DNA of 64,000 nt from Agathobaculum sp. Marseille-P7918 (GCF_900625105.1 NZ_UYYD01000001.1:1-64000), one strand, 5' to 3'; counted from the first letter of the stretch, positions 38,146-47,836 are shown. Notes: generated by a model not told the origin, from the sequence alone. Made by a program: numbers and translations.

Positions 38146-38600
38146 ACGCGCAAATGATACTGCAAGTGGTTATGGCGATGATCGGTGCGCTGGGGTTCGG
38201 ACTGTGGTTCCACATGTCCGGCGGGCGGCTGCTGGTGATCACGCTGGGCGGCGCGGCCAACTGGATTTTCTATCTGGTTGGCATGGCCATGTACGGCGAT
38301 CGCGTGATTGCGTTTTTCGTCGCGGCGCTGGCGACGGCGGTGCTGGCGGAAATTCTGGCGCGGCTGATGAAAACCCCGGTGATTACCTTGCTCGTGCCCA
38401 TGCTGGTGCCGCTCATTCCGGGCGGCGACCTGTATTACACCACGCTGGCGCTCGTGCAAGGGGATATGGAGGCGTTTGCGCAGTACGGCGGCATGTTCAT
38501 CCGCGAGGCGGGTGCGATCTCCTTCGGCATCATCTTGGTGGCGTGCGCGGTGCAGATGGCGCTTCGCCTGTGGGGACTGTTTCGCGAGCAAAAGATATAA
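38142..38600 (+). CDS. Threonine/serine exporter, C-terminal half (YjjB)
   Basis: 152-residue membrane protein with four to five helices and the conserved MLVPLIPGGDLYYT segment of the ThrE_2 family. It is coupled to the N-terminal half by a 4-base overlap, and together they should export threonine/serine or related small molecules. Confidence 0.92.
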   Translation: MNAQMILQVVMAMIGALGFGLWFHMSGGRLLVITLGGAANWIFYLVGMAMYGDRVIAFFVAALATAVLAEILARLMKTPVITLLVPMLVPLIPGGDLYYTTLALVQGDMEAFAQYGGMFIREAGAISFGIILVACAVQMALRLWGLFREQKI

Positions 38601-38602
38601 CA

Positions 38603-38639
38603 AAAAGCGTTCCGCATGACAAAAATGCAGAACGCTTTT
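38603..38639. terminator. Bidirectional terminator
   Basis: AAAAGCGTTC/GAACGCTTTT stem between the convergent ThrE-like pair and the HAAS-domain gene; T runs on both strands. Confidence 0.85.
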
Positions 38640-38962
38640 CAGTAAATAAAATACAGGATGAGATAGACCAGACAGCCGGCGATCCCGGCCCAGATCAACA
38701 GCGTCAGCAGCAGGCAAAACACATAGCTGACGGGAAAACGCGCATGCCGCAGGCTTTCACCGAGTTCGTCCGGATCTCCGAGACTGCGCAGGGCGGCCGA
38801 AACCGCCTGGTCGGGGGATTCCCCGCGGTCACGGATCAGATATTCTGCGCGGGATAAAATATGGTCGGTCAGTTCGCGCCGCACGCGCGCGCGGTAAGGC
38901 GGCCAGAACAGATGACGACACACCTGATTGAGATAGCGGGTGATGCGTTCATCCGAGGACAC
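38639..38962 (-). CDS. HAAS-domain membrane protein (DUF1700-like)
   Basis: 107 residues. The cytoplasmic N-terminal HAAS domain (about 1-75: YLNQVCRHLFWPPYRARVRRELTDHI, then ALRSLGDPDELGESL) is followed by one C-terminal membrane helix. Start GTG 38960-38962 with GGAGG upstream, overlapping the end of the PadR gene by 14 bases. Such proteins are typically paired with PadR regulators and may sense membrane or ligand signals. This one is shorter than usual, with only one clear helix. Confidence 0.8.
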   Translation of the reverse strand: MSSDERITRYLNQVCRHLFWPPYRARVRRELTDHILSRAEYLIRDRGESPDQAVSAALRSLGDPDELGESLRHARFPVSYVFCLLLTLLIWAGIAGCLVYLILYFIY

Positions 38963-39299
38963 ATGCCTCACCTCCGACCACCTTGCCGAATTGTTTGCAA
39001 AACGATTCCCATTCGCGGCGGCAGCGCGCAAGCGTTTTGACGCCCTGACGGGTCAGCTGATAATAGCGGCGGGGGCGTCCCGCATCGGACGCACGCTCGT
39101 AGGAGCGTACCTCGCCGCGCGCTTCCAGCCCATGCAGAATGGGGTAGAGCGTGCCCTCCTTCATGGAGAAGGTCTGGTCGGAACGGCATTCCAGTTCGCG
39201 GATGATCTGATAGCCGTATTTGTCCTCATCCTCGAGCAGGGCGAGGACAAGCAGGGTGTTGCTGCCCGGAAAAGCCGGGTCGTTTTTCTTGCGCGGCAT
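38949..39299 (-). CDS. PadR family transcriptional regulator
   Basis: 116 residues; winged helix-turn-helix with NTLLVLALLEDEDKYGYQIIREL and FSMKEGTLYPILHGLEARGEVRSYER, followed by a C-terminal dimer helix. Start ATG 39297-39299 fits GGAGG eight bases upstream; an in-frame GTG three codons earlier overlaps that site. It usually represses itself and the adjacent HAAS gene. Confidence 0.92.
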   Translation of the reverse strand: MPRKKNDPAFPGSNTLLVLALLEDEDKYGYQIIRELECRSDQTFSMKEGTLYPILHGLEARGEVRSYERASDAGRPRRYYQLTRQGVKTLARCRREWESFCKQFGKVVGGEACVLG

Positions 39300-39454
39300 G
39301 GGGAACACCTCCGGATACCTCGATTTTCGATGTATTCATAGTATATCCCGCAGGATACGTTGTGTCAAACATTTAATTTGGCAGATCCCTTGCTTTATGG
39401 GCGGAATTCGTGTATTATAGTCAAGTATTCGTTCGCTTTGGAGGATGAAAATAA

Positions 39455-39946
39455 ATGTTTTCTGATTTGTTCCAATGGCTGCTCGGCGCGGGCCGAGAGC
39501 TTGCGGTTGTGATTATTTCCATGGTGCCGCTGGTGGAGCTGCGCGGCGCGGTGCCGCTGGGCGTTGCGGTCGGGATACCGGAAACCACGCTGATTCCGCT
39601 GGCGATTCTTGGCAATATGGTCCCGATTCCGTTTTTGCTGTTTTTCGGTGAGAAAATTCTGGACTGGGTATGCACGCTGCCGCCGCTGACCAAATTTGCC
39701 ACCGCGTATAAACAGAAACTGCTGTCCAAGACCGATCAGGTGACCAAATATGCGCGCATCGGTCTGTTCCTGTTTGTGGCCATCCCGCTGCCGGGTACCG
39801 GCGCGTGGTCGGGCGCATTGATCGCCACTATTTTGAAAATGCCCAAAACCAAAGCGCTGCTGTCCATTCTGGCGGGCGTGATCACCGCGGGCATCATCAT
39901 GCTGATCGCGTCGCACAGCGTGATCGGTGTGGTCAATCTGTTTTGA
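39455..39946 (+). CDS. Small multidrug-export family membrane protein (COG2426)
   Basis: 163 residues with four hydrophobic regions. MVPLVELRGAVPLGVAVG and AIPLPGTGAWSGALIA are the family signatures. Despite the family name, transport activity is poorly established. Ribosome site TTGGAGGA. Alone between PadR (divergent) and the terminator. Confidence 0.88.
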   Translation: MFSDLFQWLLGAGRELAVVIISMVPLVELRGAVPLGVAVGIPETTLIPLAILGNMVPIPFLLFFGEKILDWVCTLPPLTKFATAYKQKLLSKTDQVTKYARIGLFLFVAIPLPGTGAWSGALIATILKMPKTKALLSILAGVITAGIIMLIASHSVIGVVNLF

Positions 39947-39947
39947 A

Positions 39948-39982
39948 AAAAAGTCCCAAGCCAAATGGCTTGGGACTTTTTT
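39948..39982. terminator. Bidirectional terminator
   Basis: AAAGTCCCAAGCC/GGCTTGGGACTTT stem with T runs on both sides, between convergent genes. Confidence 0.9.
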
Positions 39983-39985
39983 GGT

Positions 39986-41167
39986 TTACTTGGACCGGAA
40001 GGTGTGTGCGTTGAGAATGGCGGCGGCCAGCAGGCAGATCGCAGCGATCAGCAGCATGGCGAATCCAAACCGGATGCCGACATGATCCGCCGCAAGGCCG
40101 ACCACAGTCGGCGCGACGGCGCCGCCGACGCCCGTGATGGAGACGAACAGGCCCATGCAGATCGGATAGCGGGAGAAAATGTCGCCGGCGTTGGACACCG
40201 AAGTGCCATACATGCCAGACATGCAAAGGCCGAGGCCCGCGGTGGCGATCAGCAGAAGCGGCAGGGCAGTGGCACAGACCAGCAGCGCGAGGAAGGCGGC
40301 AATACCGGTGCACATCACCAGCATCATCTGCCAAGGCTTCCAATGCGCGGCGATCAGGCTGCAGGAGAAGCGGCCGACCAGTAGCGCAACCCAGAGCAGC
40401 GAAGTGACGATCTGTGCGGCGCTGGCATCCAGCGCACCGGAATCGATGTAAAACGTGGTCAGCCAGCCCATCATGGACGCTTCCACCGCCTGATAGAAAA
40501 ACCCGATCGCGGTGGTCTGCCAGAAGATGTGCTCGCGGAAGAACCCAAAGCCGCCGCTGGCCGGCGTTTGATAGCCTTCCGCCGGGCGTTCGTCCTCGAT
40601 GTGCATGAACAGGCCGAATACCAGCGCCGCAATCAGCAGGACGAGCGCGGCGATCATCGCCAGACGCCAGCCGTTGCTGCCGCGCTGTAGGCAGACCAGC
40701 GTCAGAATCGGTGCGACGCAGGCGCCGATGGCAAAGAAGGCATGCAGCAGATTGAGGGGCGTGGCGTTGCCGCCGGAATAATCGCTCATGATGCGGTTGT
40801 TGTAGTCGGTGACCGCGCCCTTGGCCAGGCCGGTGAGCAGCATGGCGGCGATCAGCCAGAGGGGAGCGCCGTACAGCAGCATCATCAGGAAGCCGACCGG
40901 CATGAGCGCGTACAGCAGCAGGTAGGCGCGTTTGAGGCCGAGCTTGACCGATGCGGTACCGGTAATCAGGCCGACCGCAAGGTAGCCGACCGACTGGACG
41001 GACAGCAGCGTGCCGCCGGTTTTATAATCCAGCGCGTAGGCTTCGCGCAGCTGCGGCAGTACCGAACCGAGCATGATCAGGCCGATGCCCAATGCAAAAT
41101 AGACCAGAAACAGCTCCGCAACGACGTAGGTTTTTTGTTTGCCGAGCGAAGCGAAAAATGCTTTCAT
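39986..41167 (-). CDS. Major facilitator superfamily transporter
   Basis: 393 residues with 12 predicted membrane segments in two bundles. The N-terminal VVAELFLVYFALGIGLIMLGSVLPQLREAY and the loop after TM2 (GTASVKLGLKRAYLL) fit sugar/organic-acid MFS permeases such as the fucose-permease-like group. No operon partner gives the substrate. Start ATG with AAGGAGA upstream. Confidence 0.88.
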   Translation of the reverse strand: MKAFFASLGKQKTYVVAELFLVYFALGIGLIMLGSVLPQLREAYALDYKTGGTLLSVQSVGYLAVGLITGTASVKLGLKRAYLLLYALMPVGFLMMLLYGAPLWLIAAMLLTGLAKGAVTDYNNRIMSDYSGGNATPLNLLHAFFAIGACVAPILTLVCLQRGSNGWRLAMIAALVLLIAALVFGLFMHIEDERPAEGYQTPASGGFGFFREHIFWQTTAIGFFYQAVEASMMGWLTTFYIDSGALDASAAQIVTSLLWVALLVGRFSCSLIAAHWKPWQMMLVMCTGIAAFLALLVCATALPLLLIATAGLGLCMSGMYGTSVSNAGDIFSRYPICMGLFVSITGVGGAVAPTVVGLAADHVGIRFGFAMLLIAAICLLAAAILNAHTFRSK

Positions 41168-41224
41168 GGGATAAGATCTCCTTAATTATATTGCAGGAAG
41201 TGAAATGGGATCACTGGACGCAAA

Positions 41225-41256
41225 AGAACAGCGGACCGGAATCGGTTCGCTGTTCT
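41225..41256 (-). terminator. Terminator of the nicotinate phosphoribosyltransferase gene
   Basis: AGAACAGCG/CGCTGTTCT stem with additional inner pairing, followed by TTTTGCG on the minus strand. Confidence 0.7.
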
Positions 41257-41269
41257 GGCGGTTTTTGCA

Positions 41270-42712
41270 TCAGATGCGGCAGGATTCAAGCAGTTCGTGT
41301 TTGCAGTCCCACAGCTTTTTGGACAGGTCCACAAAATAGGTCTGCGGATTTTCAAAGCGCTTGATCTGGTCCCAAAGCGTTTCCACTTCGGACAGGCAGT
41401 AGCTGCGGATGTCCTTGATGTCCGGGCTGGTGTAAACGCAGCGTCCGGCTTTGAAAAGCTGCACGCGCAGCGGGCGCACGGTGTAATCCGTGACCACGCG
41501 CTTTTTCCAAGTGTGGATCGGGTGGAACAGGGTATACGGCTGGCTGTCGTCGATGACTTCGTCATAAACGGTCAGCACGTCGCCCAATGCCTTGCCGGTC
41601 TTGTTGTCCATCAGGCGGTAAACCTGCTTGAAATGCGGCGTGGTGATCTTTTCGACGTTTTCCGAAACCTTGATCTTGGGGATGATCTCGCCATCGGCGT
41701 TTTCGACTGCGGCAAGCTTGTACACACCGCCGAAAACCGGCTCGGACTTGGAGGTAATCAGGCGCTCGCCAATGCCGAAGGAATCCACCTTGGCGCCCTG
41801 TACCAGCAGATCGCGTACCAGATATTCGTCCAGTGAGTTGGACGCCATAATCTGCATGTCCGGGAAACCGGCTTCATCCAGCATATGGCGCGCTTCAATG
41901 GACAGATAGGCGATATCGCCCGAGTCCAGACGGATGCCGCGCGGGCGGATGCCCTTTTGCTCGACCATCTCGCGGGCGACCCGGATCGCGTTGGGCACGC
42001 CGGATTTGAGTACATTATAGGTATCGACCAGGAAAATGCAGTTATCCGGATAGATATCCGCATAGGCCTTGAAGGCTTCGTATTCGCTGTCGAACATCTG
42101 CACCCAGGAATGCGCCATGGTGCCGCCGGCAGGGATTTTGAAGTCGCGGTCCGCCAGCACGCAGGCCGTGCCCTGGCAGCCGCCGATGTACGCGGCGCGC
42201 GCGCCGTAGATGGCGCCGTCATAGCCTTGCGCCCGGCGCGAGCCGAATTCGAGCACCGTGCGGCCCTGCGCCGCGCGGGTGATGCGGTTCGCCTTGGTAG
42301 CGATCAGCGTCTGGTGGTTGATGGTCAGCAGGACCATGGTTTCCACGAACTGCGCCTGAATCATCGGACCGGCGACGGTGACCAGCGGCTCGCCGGGGAA
42401 AACCGGCGTGCCTTCCGGCACCGCCCAGACGTCACATTCAAATTTGAAATGGCGGAGGTAGTGCAGGAATGCTTCGGAGAAGCAGCCGCGTCCGCGCAAA
42501 TATTTGATATCCTCTTCGGTAAAGTGCAGATTTTTGAAATAATCAATCAGCTGCTCCACGCCTGCCATGATGGCATAGCCGCCGCCATCGGGCACGCGGC
42601 GGAAAAACATGTCAAAGTATGCGCGGCGATCCGCGATCCCTTTTTCAAAGTAGCCATGTGCCATAGTAAATTCATAAAAGTCGGTCAACATGGTCAGATT
42701 TTTGTCTGTCAT
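41270..42712 (-). CDS. pncB: Nicotinate phosphoribosyltransferase
   Basis: 480-residue cytoplasmic enzyme converting nicotinate and PRPP to nicotinate mononucleotide for NAD salvage. MLTDFYEFTMAHGYFEKG at the start, ITRAAQGRTVLEFGSRRAQGYDGA, and FLVDTYNVLKSG plus GIRLDSGDIAYLS carry the PRPP- and substrate-binding residues of the family. A strong promoter and a NiaR-like operator precede it, which fits control by niacin. Confidence 0.95.
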   Translation of the reverse strand: MTDKNLTMLTDFYEFTMAHGYFEKGIADRRAYFDMFFRRVPDGGGYAIMAGVEQLIDYFKNLHFTEEDIKYLRGRGCFSEAFLHYLRHFKFECDVWAVPEGTPVFPGEPLVTVAGPMIQAQFVETMVLLTINHQTLIATKANRITRAAQGRTVLEFGSRRAQGYDGAIYGARAAYIGGCQGTACVLADRDFKIPAGGTMAHSWVQMFDSEYEAFKAYADIYPDNCIFLVDTYNVLKSGVPNAIRVAREMVEQKGIRPRGIRLDSGDIAYLSIEARHMLDEAGFPDMQIMASNSLDEYLVRDLLVQGAKVDSFGIGERLITSKSEPVFGGVYKLAAVENADGEIIPKIKVSENVEKITTPHFKQVYRLMDNKTGKALGDVLTVYDEVIDDSQPYTLFHPIHTWKKRVVTDYTVRPLRVQLFKAGRCVYTSPDIKDIRSYCLSEVETLWDQIKRFENPQTYFVDLSKKLWDCKHELLESCRI

Positions 42713-42767
42713 TGCGAAAACGCCCCTTTGCGCGCGGAAACCGTGCGCTTTTATTCATTCCCTGCAT

Positions 42768-42781
42768 CTGTCTTGACACAG
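42768..42781 (-). promoter_or_regulatory. NiaR-like operator
   Basis: Palindrome CTGTC-TTGA-CACAG with core TGTCTTGACA, resembling sites of the niacin-responsive repressor NiaR (YrxA). It falls just downstream of the predicted transcription start of the nicotinate phosphoribosyltransferase gene. Resemblance is from memory of the consensus. Confidence 0.5.
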
Positions 42782-42794
42782 TACATTTATAGAT

Positions 42795-42823
42795 ATCATA
42801 GTACCTTTTTAACAAAAGTGCAA
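42795..42823 (-). promoter_or_regulatory. Sigma-A promoter of the nicotinate phosphoribosyltransferase gene
   Basis: Minus strand: -35 TTGCAC, 17-base spacer, -10 TATGAT. Confidence 0.7.
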
Positions 42824-42851
42824 GCATTTCTTTCACAATGAAAATACAGAG

Positions 42852-42888
42852 ATTGAATATTTATGCATTACATAAAATATTTATAAAT
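42852..42888 (+). promoter_or_regulatory. ArgR operator (two ARG-box-like sites)
   Basis: TTGAATATTTATGCA (42853-42867) has the palindromic TGAAT-N4-ATTCA pattern of ARG boxes with one mismatch. A second, weaker AT-rich site ATAAAATATTTATAAAT (42872-42888) follows. They lie directly upstream of the argG -35, where arginine-bound ArgR/AhrC would block transcription. Confidence 0.65.
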
Positions 42889-42893
42889 TTTTC

Positions 42894-42922
42894 TTGCCAA
42901 ACGATGGGATCGGGAGTATAAT
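42894..42922 (+). promoter_or_regulatory. Sigma-A promoter of the arginine operon
   Basis: -35 TTGCCA, exactly 17 bases, consensus -10 TATAAT. Confidence 0.85.
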
Positions 42923-42962
42923 GAAACAGTCGAAAAAATGACAGGTACGGAGGTACGGAGAC

Positions 42963-44216
42963 ATGGAAAAGAAATATAACAAAGTAGTTCTGGCATATTC
43001 GGGCGGTCTGGATACTTCGGTGCTGATTCCGTGGCTGAAAGAGCATTACGGCTGCGAGGTCATTGCGGTATCCGGCAATGTCGGTCAGGCGGGTGAGCTG
43101 GACGGTCTGGAAGAGAAGGCGCTCAAGACCGGCGCGTCCAAGCTGTACATCGAGGATCTGACCAAGGAATTTGTCGATGACTACATCATCCCGACCATGA
43201 AGGCCGGTGCAACCTATGAGCAGTATCTGCTGGGCACTTCGTTTGCGCGTCCGATCATTGCAAAGCGCATCGTGGAGATCGCGCTCAAGGAAGGCGCGGA
43301 CGCCATCTGCCATGGCTGCACGGGCAAGGGCAACGATCAGGTGCGTTTTGAGCTGGCGATCCATGCGTTTGCACCGCAGATGGATATCATCGCGCCGTGG
43401 CGTTTCTGGGAGCTCAACAGCCGTGAAAAGGAAATCGCTTACGCGGAAGCACACAACATTCCGCTCAAGATCAATAAGGAGACCAACTACTCCAAGGATA
43501 AGAACCTGTGGCACCTGAGCCACGAGGGCCTCGACCTCGAACTGCCGTCCAACGAGGCGCCGATCAACCGTCCGGGCTTCCTTGAGTTGGGCGTTTCGCC
43601 CGAGCAGGCGCCCGACAAGCCGACTTACGTCACCATCCACTTCGAGAAGGGCGTTCCGACCGCGGTTGACGGCGAGGAAATGGATTCGGTTGCCATCATC
43701 GAAAAGCTCAACAAGCTCGGCGGTGAAAACGGCGTCGGCATCCTCGATATCGTCGAGAACCGTCTGGTCGGCATGAAGAGCCGCGGCGTATATGAGACCC
43801 CGGGCGGCACGGTGCTGTATGCAGCGCATCAGAAGCTCGAGGAGATCACCCTCGACAAGGAGACCGCGCACTACAAGGCGCAGGTCGCGATGAAGTTCGG
43901 CGAACTGGTTTACAACGGCCAGTGGTACACCCCGCTGCGCAAGGCGCTCTCCGCGTTCGTGGATTCCACGCAGGAAACCGTCACCGGCGACGTCAAGCTC
44001 AAGCTGTACAAGGGCAACATCATCCCGGCGTCCGTCACCTCGCCGTACAGCCTGTACTCCGAGGATATGGCAACCTTCAACGAGGACGACTGCTACGATC
44101 AGGCGGATTCTGCAGGCTTCATCAACCTGTTCGGCCTGCCGCTCAAGGTTCGTGCGCTGAACGACCAGATCCTGTATCAGAAGACCGGCAAGCACTTCCC
44201 GTCGGTAGAAAAGTAA
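42963..44216 (+). CDS. argG: Argininosuccinate synthase
   Basis: 417 residues. Ligates citrulline and aspartate using ATP, the seventh step of arginine synthesis. The PP-loop [16 protein letters not shown] binds [19 protein letters not shown] and [22 protein letters not shown] are conserved blocks. It leads the seven-gene operon. Ribosome site GGAGGTACGGAG. Confidence 0.97.
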   Translation: MEKKYNKVVLAYSGGLDTSVLIPWLKEHYGCEVIAVSGNVGQAGELDGLEEKALKTGASKLYIEDLTKEFVDDYIIPTMKAGATYEQYLLGTSFARPIIAKRIVEIALKEGADAICHGCTGKGNDQVRFELAIHAFAPQMDIIAPWRFWELNSREKEIAYAEAHNIPLKINKETNYSKDKNLWHLSHEGLDLELPSNEAPINRPGFLELGVSPEQAPDKPTYVTIHFEKGVPTAVDGEEMDSVAIIEKLNKLGGENGVGILDIVENRLVGMKSRGVYETPGGTVLYAAHQKLEEITLDKETAHYKAQVAMKFGELVYNGQWYTPLRKALSAFVDSTQETVTGDVKLKLYKGNIIPASVTSPYSLYSEDMATFNEDDCYDQADSAGFINLFGLPLKVRALNDQILYQKTGKHFPSVEK

Positions 44217-44227
44217 TTGAAAAGATC

Positions 44228-44262
44228 GTGGGGCGGCATGTCCGAACGTGCCGCCCTGCGGG
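44228..44262 (+). terminator. Weak hairpin between argG and argH
   Basis: GGGCGGCA/TGCCGCCC stem followed by TGCGGGTGTTTTG. There is no clean T run, so it is more likely a processing or partial attenuation site that sets argG above the rest of the operon. Confidence 0.4.
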
Positions 44263-44283
44263 TGTTTTGTGAGGTAACGCAAT

Positions 44284-45678
44284 ATGGCAAAATTATGGGC
44301 AGGACGGTTTCAGAAAGAAACCGATCTGGTGGTAAACGACTTTAACTCGTCCATCCTGTTTGACTGCCGCTTATATAAAGAGGATATCACCGGCTCGATC
44401 GCACATGCGACCATGCTGGGCAAGCAGGGCATCATCGAGGAGCATGAGGCGGAGAAGATCGTCGAAGGCCTCAAGGGCATCCTGAAGGACATTGAGGACG
44501 GTAAGGTGGAGTTCTCGCTCGATTACGAGGATATCCACATGAACATTGAGCAGCTGCTGACCGAGCGTATCGGCGACACGGGCAAGCGCCTGCATACCGG
44601 CCGCTCGCGTAACGATCAGGTTGCGCTCGACATGCGTATGTATGTCAAGAGCGAGATCCGCGAGATCATCTCCATGATCTGCACCTTTATGAAGGCGCTG
44701 TGCAAGAAGAGCCGCGAAAATTTGGATACGGTCATGCCGGGCTATACGCATCTGCAGCGTGCGCAGCCGACCACGTTTGCACATTATATGATGGCCTATG
44801 CCAACATGCTCAAGCGCGATATCGGCCGTTTGCAGGATTGCCTCGAGCGCATGGATGAAATGCCGCTCGGCTCGGGCGCGCTGGCGTCCACGACCTATCC
44901 GATCGACCGTGAGTTTGTCCGGCAGCAGCTGGGCTTTGCCCGCCTGACCGACAACTCGCTTGACGGCGTTTCCGACCGTGACTACTGCGTGGAGTTGCTC
45001 TCTGCGCTGTCCATCCTGATGATGCACCTGTCGCGTCTGTCCGAGGAGATCATCTCGTGGTGCTCGTGGGAGTTCAAGTTCGTGGAACTGGACGACGCGT
45101 ATTCCACCGGTTCGTCCATCATGCCGCAGAAGAAAAACCCGGACGTATGTGAGCTGATCCGCGGCAAGACCGGCCGTGTGTACGGCGCACTGACCACCAT
45201 GCTGACTGTTTTGAAGGGCCTGCCGCTTGCGTATAACAAGGATATGCAGGAGGATAAGGAAGCCGTGTTTGGTGCGATCGATACGGTCAAGCAGTGCCTC
45301 GAGGTGTTCACGCCCATGTTCTCCACCATGACGCTGCTCAAGAATAACATGCGCAAGGCGGCGTCCCGCGGCTTTATCAACGCCACCGACTGCGCGGATT
45401 ACCTGACCAAAAAGGGTGTTCCGTTCCGCGACGCATACAAGACGGTCGGCCGTCTGGTCAACCAGTGCATCAAGGCGGATGAGACGCTCGAAACCATGAC
45501 CATGCGCGACTTTGCTGCGATTTCGGATAAGTTCGGCGACGACATTTATGACGCGCTCGATCTGCGCACCTGTGTTGCCGGCAGAAAGGTGACCGGCGGC
45601 CCTGCGCCGCAGGAGGTCACCCGCCAGATCGACAAGATCGAAAACTTCATCGCGGAGGTAGAGGGCGATGAAGCCTAA
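44284..45678 (+). CDS. argH: Argininosuccinate lyase
   Basis: 464 residues. Splits argininosuccinate into arginine and fumarate. The fumarase/aspartase-superfamily signature GSSIMPQKKNPD with the catalytic Ser loop is present, as are HTGRSRNDQVALDMR and MPGYTHLQRAQP. Ribosome site TGAGGTAA. Its last codons overlap the argC start by 11 bases. Confidence 0.97.
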   Translation: MAKLWAGRFQKETDLVVNDFNSSILFDCRLYKEDITGSIAHATMLGKQGIIEEHEAEKIVEGLKGILKDIEDGKVEFSLDYEDIHMNIEQLLTERIGDTGKRLHTGRSRNDQVALDMRMYVKSEIREIISMICTFMKALCKKSRENLDTVMPGYTHLQRAQPTTFAHYMMAYANMLKRDIGRLQDCLERMDEMPLGSGALASTTYPIDREFVRQQLGFARLTDNSLDGVSDRDYCVELLSALSILMMHLSRLSEEIISWCSWEFKFVELDDAYSTGSSIMPQKKNPDVCELIRGKTGRVYGALTTMLTVLKGLPLAYNKDMQEDKEAVFGAIDTVKQCLEVFTPMFSTMTLLKNNMRKAASRGFINATDCADYLTKKGVPFRDAYKTVGRLVNQCIKADETLETMTMRDFAAISDKFGDDIYDALDLRTCVAGRKVTGGPAPQEVTRQIDKIENFIAEVEGDEA

Positions 45679-46588
45679 AGTATATATTGACGGCAAAGAG
45701 GGCACGACCGGCCTGCAGATCTACGACCGCCTTTCCGGCCGGGATGACATCGATCTGCTGCTGATCGACGAGGACAAGCGCAAGGACACCGAGGAGCGCC
45801 GCAAGTTCCTGAACGCAGCGGATATCGTGTTCCTGTGCCTGCCGGACGCCGCGGCGAAGGAAGCGGTCACGCTCATCGAAAACGACCATACCCGTGTCAT
45901 CGACGCGTCCACCGCGCATCGTACCAACCCGGACTGGGATTACGGCTTTGCCGAGCTGTCCAAAGCGCACCGCGCGGCGATTGCAGACTCCAAGCGCGTG
46001 GCCAACCCCGGCTGTCACGCAAGTGGGTTTATCTCGTCCGTGTATCCGCTCGTGGCGCGCGATGTCGTGCCTGCGGATTTCGCGTTCACCTGTTTTTCGC
46101 TGACCGGCTACTCGGGCGGCGGCAAAAAGATGATCGCGGAATATGAGGACGCAAATCGGGATGTTTGCCATGATTCCGAGCGCATCTACGGACTGAACCT
46201 GCATCACAAGCATCTGCCGGAGATGGAATACGTCTGCGGACTGACCCAGCCGCCGGTGTTTGTGCCGGTGGTCGGCGATTTCTATAAAGGCATGGCCACG
46301 ACCGTCATGCTGCCCGGTTTGGACGCGGAGCGCGTCCACGAAGCGCTGCAAGCGCATTACGAAGGGCAGAAGCTGGTCACGGTGGCGCCGCTTGGCGGGG
46401 ATGCACCGGTGATTTATGCCAACACGCTCGCCGGACACGACAGCCTGCGGCTGATCGTAAACGGGCACGAGGAGCAGACCATTGTCACAGCGCTGTTTGA
46501 CAACCTCGGCAAGGGGGCGTCGGGCGCGGCGGTGCAGAATATGAACATCATGCTCGGACTGGACGAGACGACCGGTCTGACACTGTAA
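45668..46588 (+). CDS. argC: N-acetyl-gamma-glutamyl-phosphate reductase, short type
   Basis: 306 residues. NADPH-dependent reduction of N-acetylglutamyl phosphate. The N-terminal VYIDGKEGTTGLQIYDRL and the catalytic Cys in VANPGCHASGF are visible. The length and the GKEGTTG start are those of the short (type 2) ArgC rather than the 340-residue GATGYxG type of Bacillus. Starts inside the argH end, showing tight coupling. Confidence 0.95.
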   Translation: MKPKVYIDGKEGTTGLQIYDRLSGRDDIDLLLIDEDKRKDTEERRKFLNAADIVFLCLPDAAAKEAVTLIENDHTRVIDASTAHRTNPDWDYGFAELSKAHRAAIADSKRVANPGCHASGFISSVYPLVARDVVPADFAFTCFSLTGYSGGGKKMIAEYEDANRDVCHDSERIYGLNLHHKHLPEMEYVCGLTQPPVFVPVVGDFYKGMATTVMLPGLDAERVHEALQAHYEGQKLVTVAPLGGDAPVIYANTLAGHDSLRLIVNGHEEQTIVTALFDNLGKGASGAAVQNMNIMLGLDETTGLTL

Positions 46589-46627
46589 CGATCCTGACGG
46601 CGCATTGCATAAAGGAGAAATGAAACA

Positions 46628-47836
46628 ATGAAAATTATCGAAGGCGGCGTGTGCGCCGCACAGGGGTTTACCGCGGGCAGCATCCGCTGCGGCATCAAGG
46701 CAAGCCGCACAAATGACGATACTGCTGTCATTTTCAGCGCGTGCGAGTGCACCGCTGCGGCAACCTATACGATGAACCGCGTCAAGGCGGCGCCGGTTTA
46801 CGTCACCATGGAGCATCTGGAAAACGGCGTGGCGCGTGCGATCATCGCCAATTCGGGCAACGCCAACGCCTGCGCACCCGATGGTATGGAGAACGCCCGC
46901 CGGATGGCGAAGGCGGCTGCTAAGCTGCTCGGCGTGGACGAGGACGACGTGGTCGTGGCTTCCACCGGCGTTATCGGCCAGCGCCTGCCGGTCGAGTGCA
47001 TTGAGGAGCACCTGCCGGAAATCAAACTGGAAGAGAACGGCTCGGAAAAGGCCAATTATGCCATTATGACGACCGATACGCGCACCAAAACCGCGGCGGT
47101 CGAGTTTACGATCGGCGGCAAGACCTGCCGCATCGGTGGCATCTGCAAGGGCAGCGGCATGATCCATCCGAACATGGGCACCATGCTGTCCTTCATCACG
47201 ACCGACTGCGCGATCACGCATGAAATGCTGACGGATGCCTTGCAGGAGAACGTGCGCAAGACGTATAATCGGGTTACGGTCGATGGCGATACCTCGACCA
47301 ACGATATGTGCGTCGTGCTGGCAAACGGCAAGGCGGGCAACGAGCTGATCGACTGGCAGGACGAGGATTATCAGGTGTTCTGCAAGGCGCTGAACGAGGT
47401 CAACACGCGTCTGGCGCGTCAGATCGCGGCGGACGGCGAGGGCGCGACCAAGCTGGTCACCTGCACGGTGAGCGGTTCGCGTTCGGAAGAGACGGCCGAG
47501 CGTCTGGCCAAGGCGGTGGTCGGCTCGAATCTGGTCAAGGCGGCCATGTTCGGCGCGGACGCCAACTGGGGCCGCGTGCTGTGCGCGATGGGCTATTCCA
47601 AGGCGCCGTTCCGTCCGGAATACGTCACGGTGGCGTTTTCTTCTCCGGCAGGCAGCATCACGGTCTGCGAGAAGGGCGAGGCGGTCGATTTTGATGAGGA
47701 TGCCGCCAAGAAGATCCTGAGCGAAAATGAGGTCACCATCGCGATCAATGTCAACGAAGGCGAGGACAGCGCGACCGCATGGGGCTGCGATCTGACATAT
47801 GATTATGTCAAGATCAACGGGGATTACCGCACCTGA
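46628..47836 (+). CDS. argJ: Bifunctional ornithine acetyltransferase / N-acetylglutamate synthase
   Basis: 402 residues. Recycles the acetyl group from acetylornithine to glutamate, making the pathway cyclic. The self-cleavage and nucleophile site lies in NYAIMTTDT, with the Thr of the TDT/TT region becoming the new N-terminus; oxyanion-hole residues are in VASTGVIGQ. Whether it also uses acetyl-CoA cannot be read, but no separate argA is seen in the operon. Ribosome site AAAGGAGAA. Confidence 0.95.
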   Translation: MKIIEGGVCAAQGFTAGSIRCGIKASRTNDDTAVIFSACECTAAATYTMNRVKAAPVYVTMEHLENGVARAIIANSGNANACAPDGMENARRMAKAAAKLLGVDEDDVVVASTGVIGQRLPVECIEEHLPEIKLEENGSEKANYAIMTTDTRTKTAAVEFTIGGKTCRIGGICKGSGMIHPNMGTMLSFITTDCAITHEMLTDALQENVRKTYNRVTVDGDTSTNDMCVVLANGKAGNELIDWQDEDYQVFCKALNEVNTRLARQIAADGEGATKLVTCTVSGSRSEETAERLAKAVVGSNLVKAAMFGADANWGRVLCAMGYSKAPFRPEYVTVAFSSPAGSITVCEKGEAVDFDEDAAKKILSENEVTIAINVNEGEDSATAWGCDLTYDYVKINGDYRT

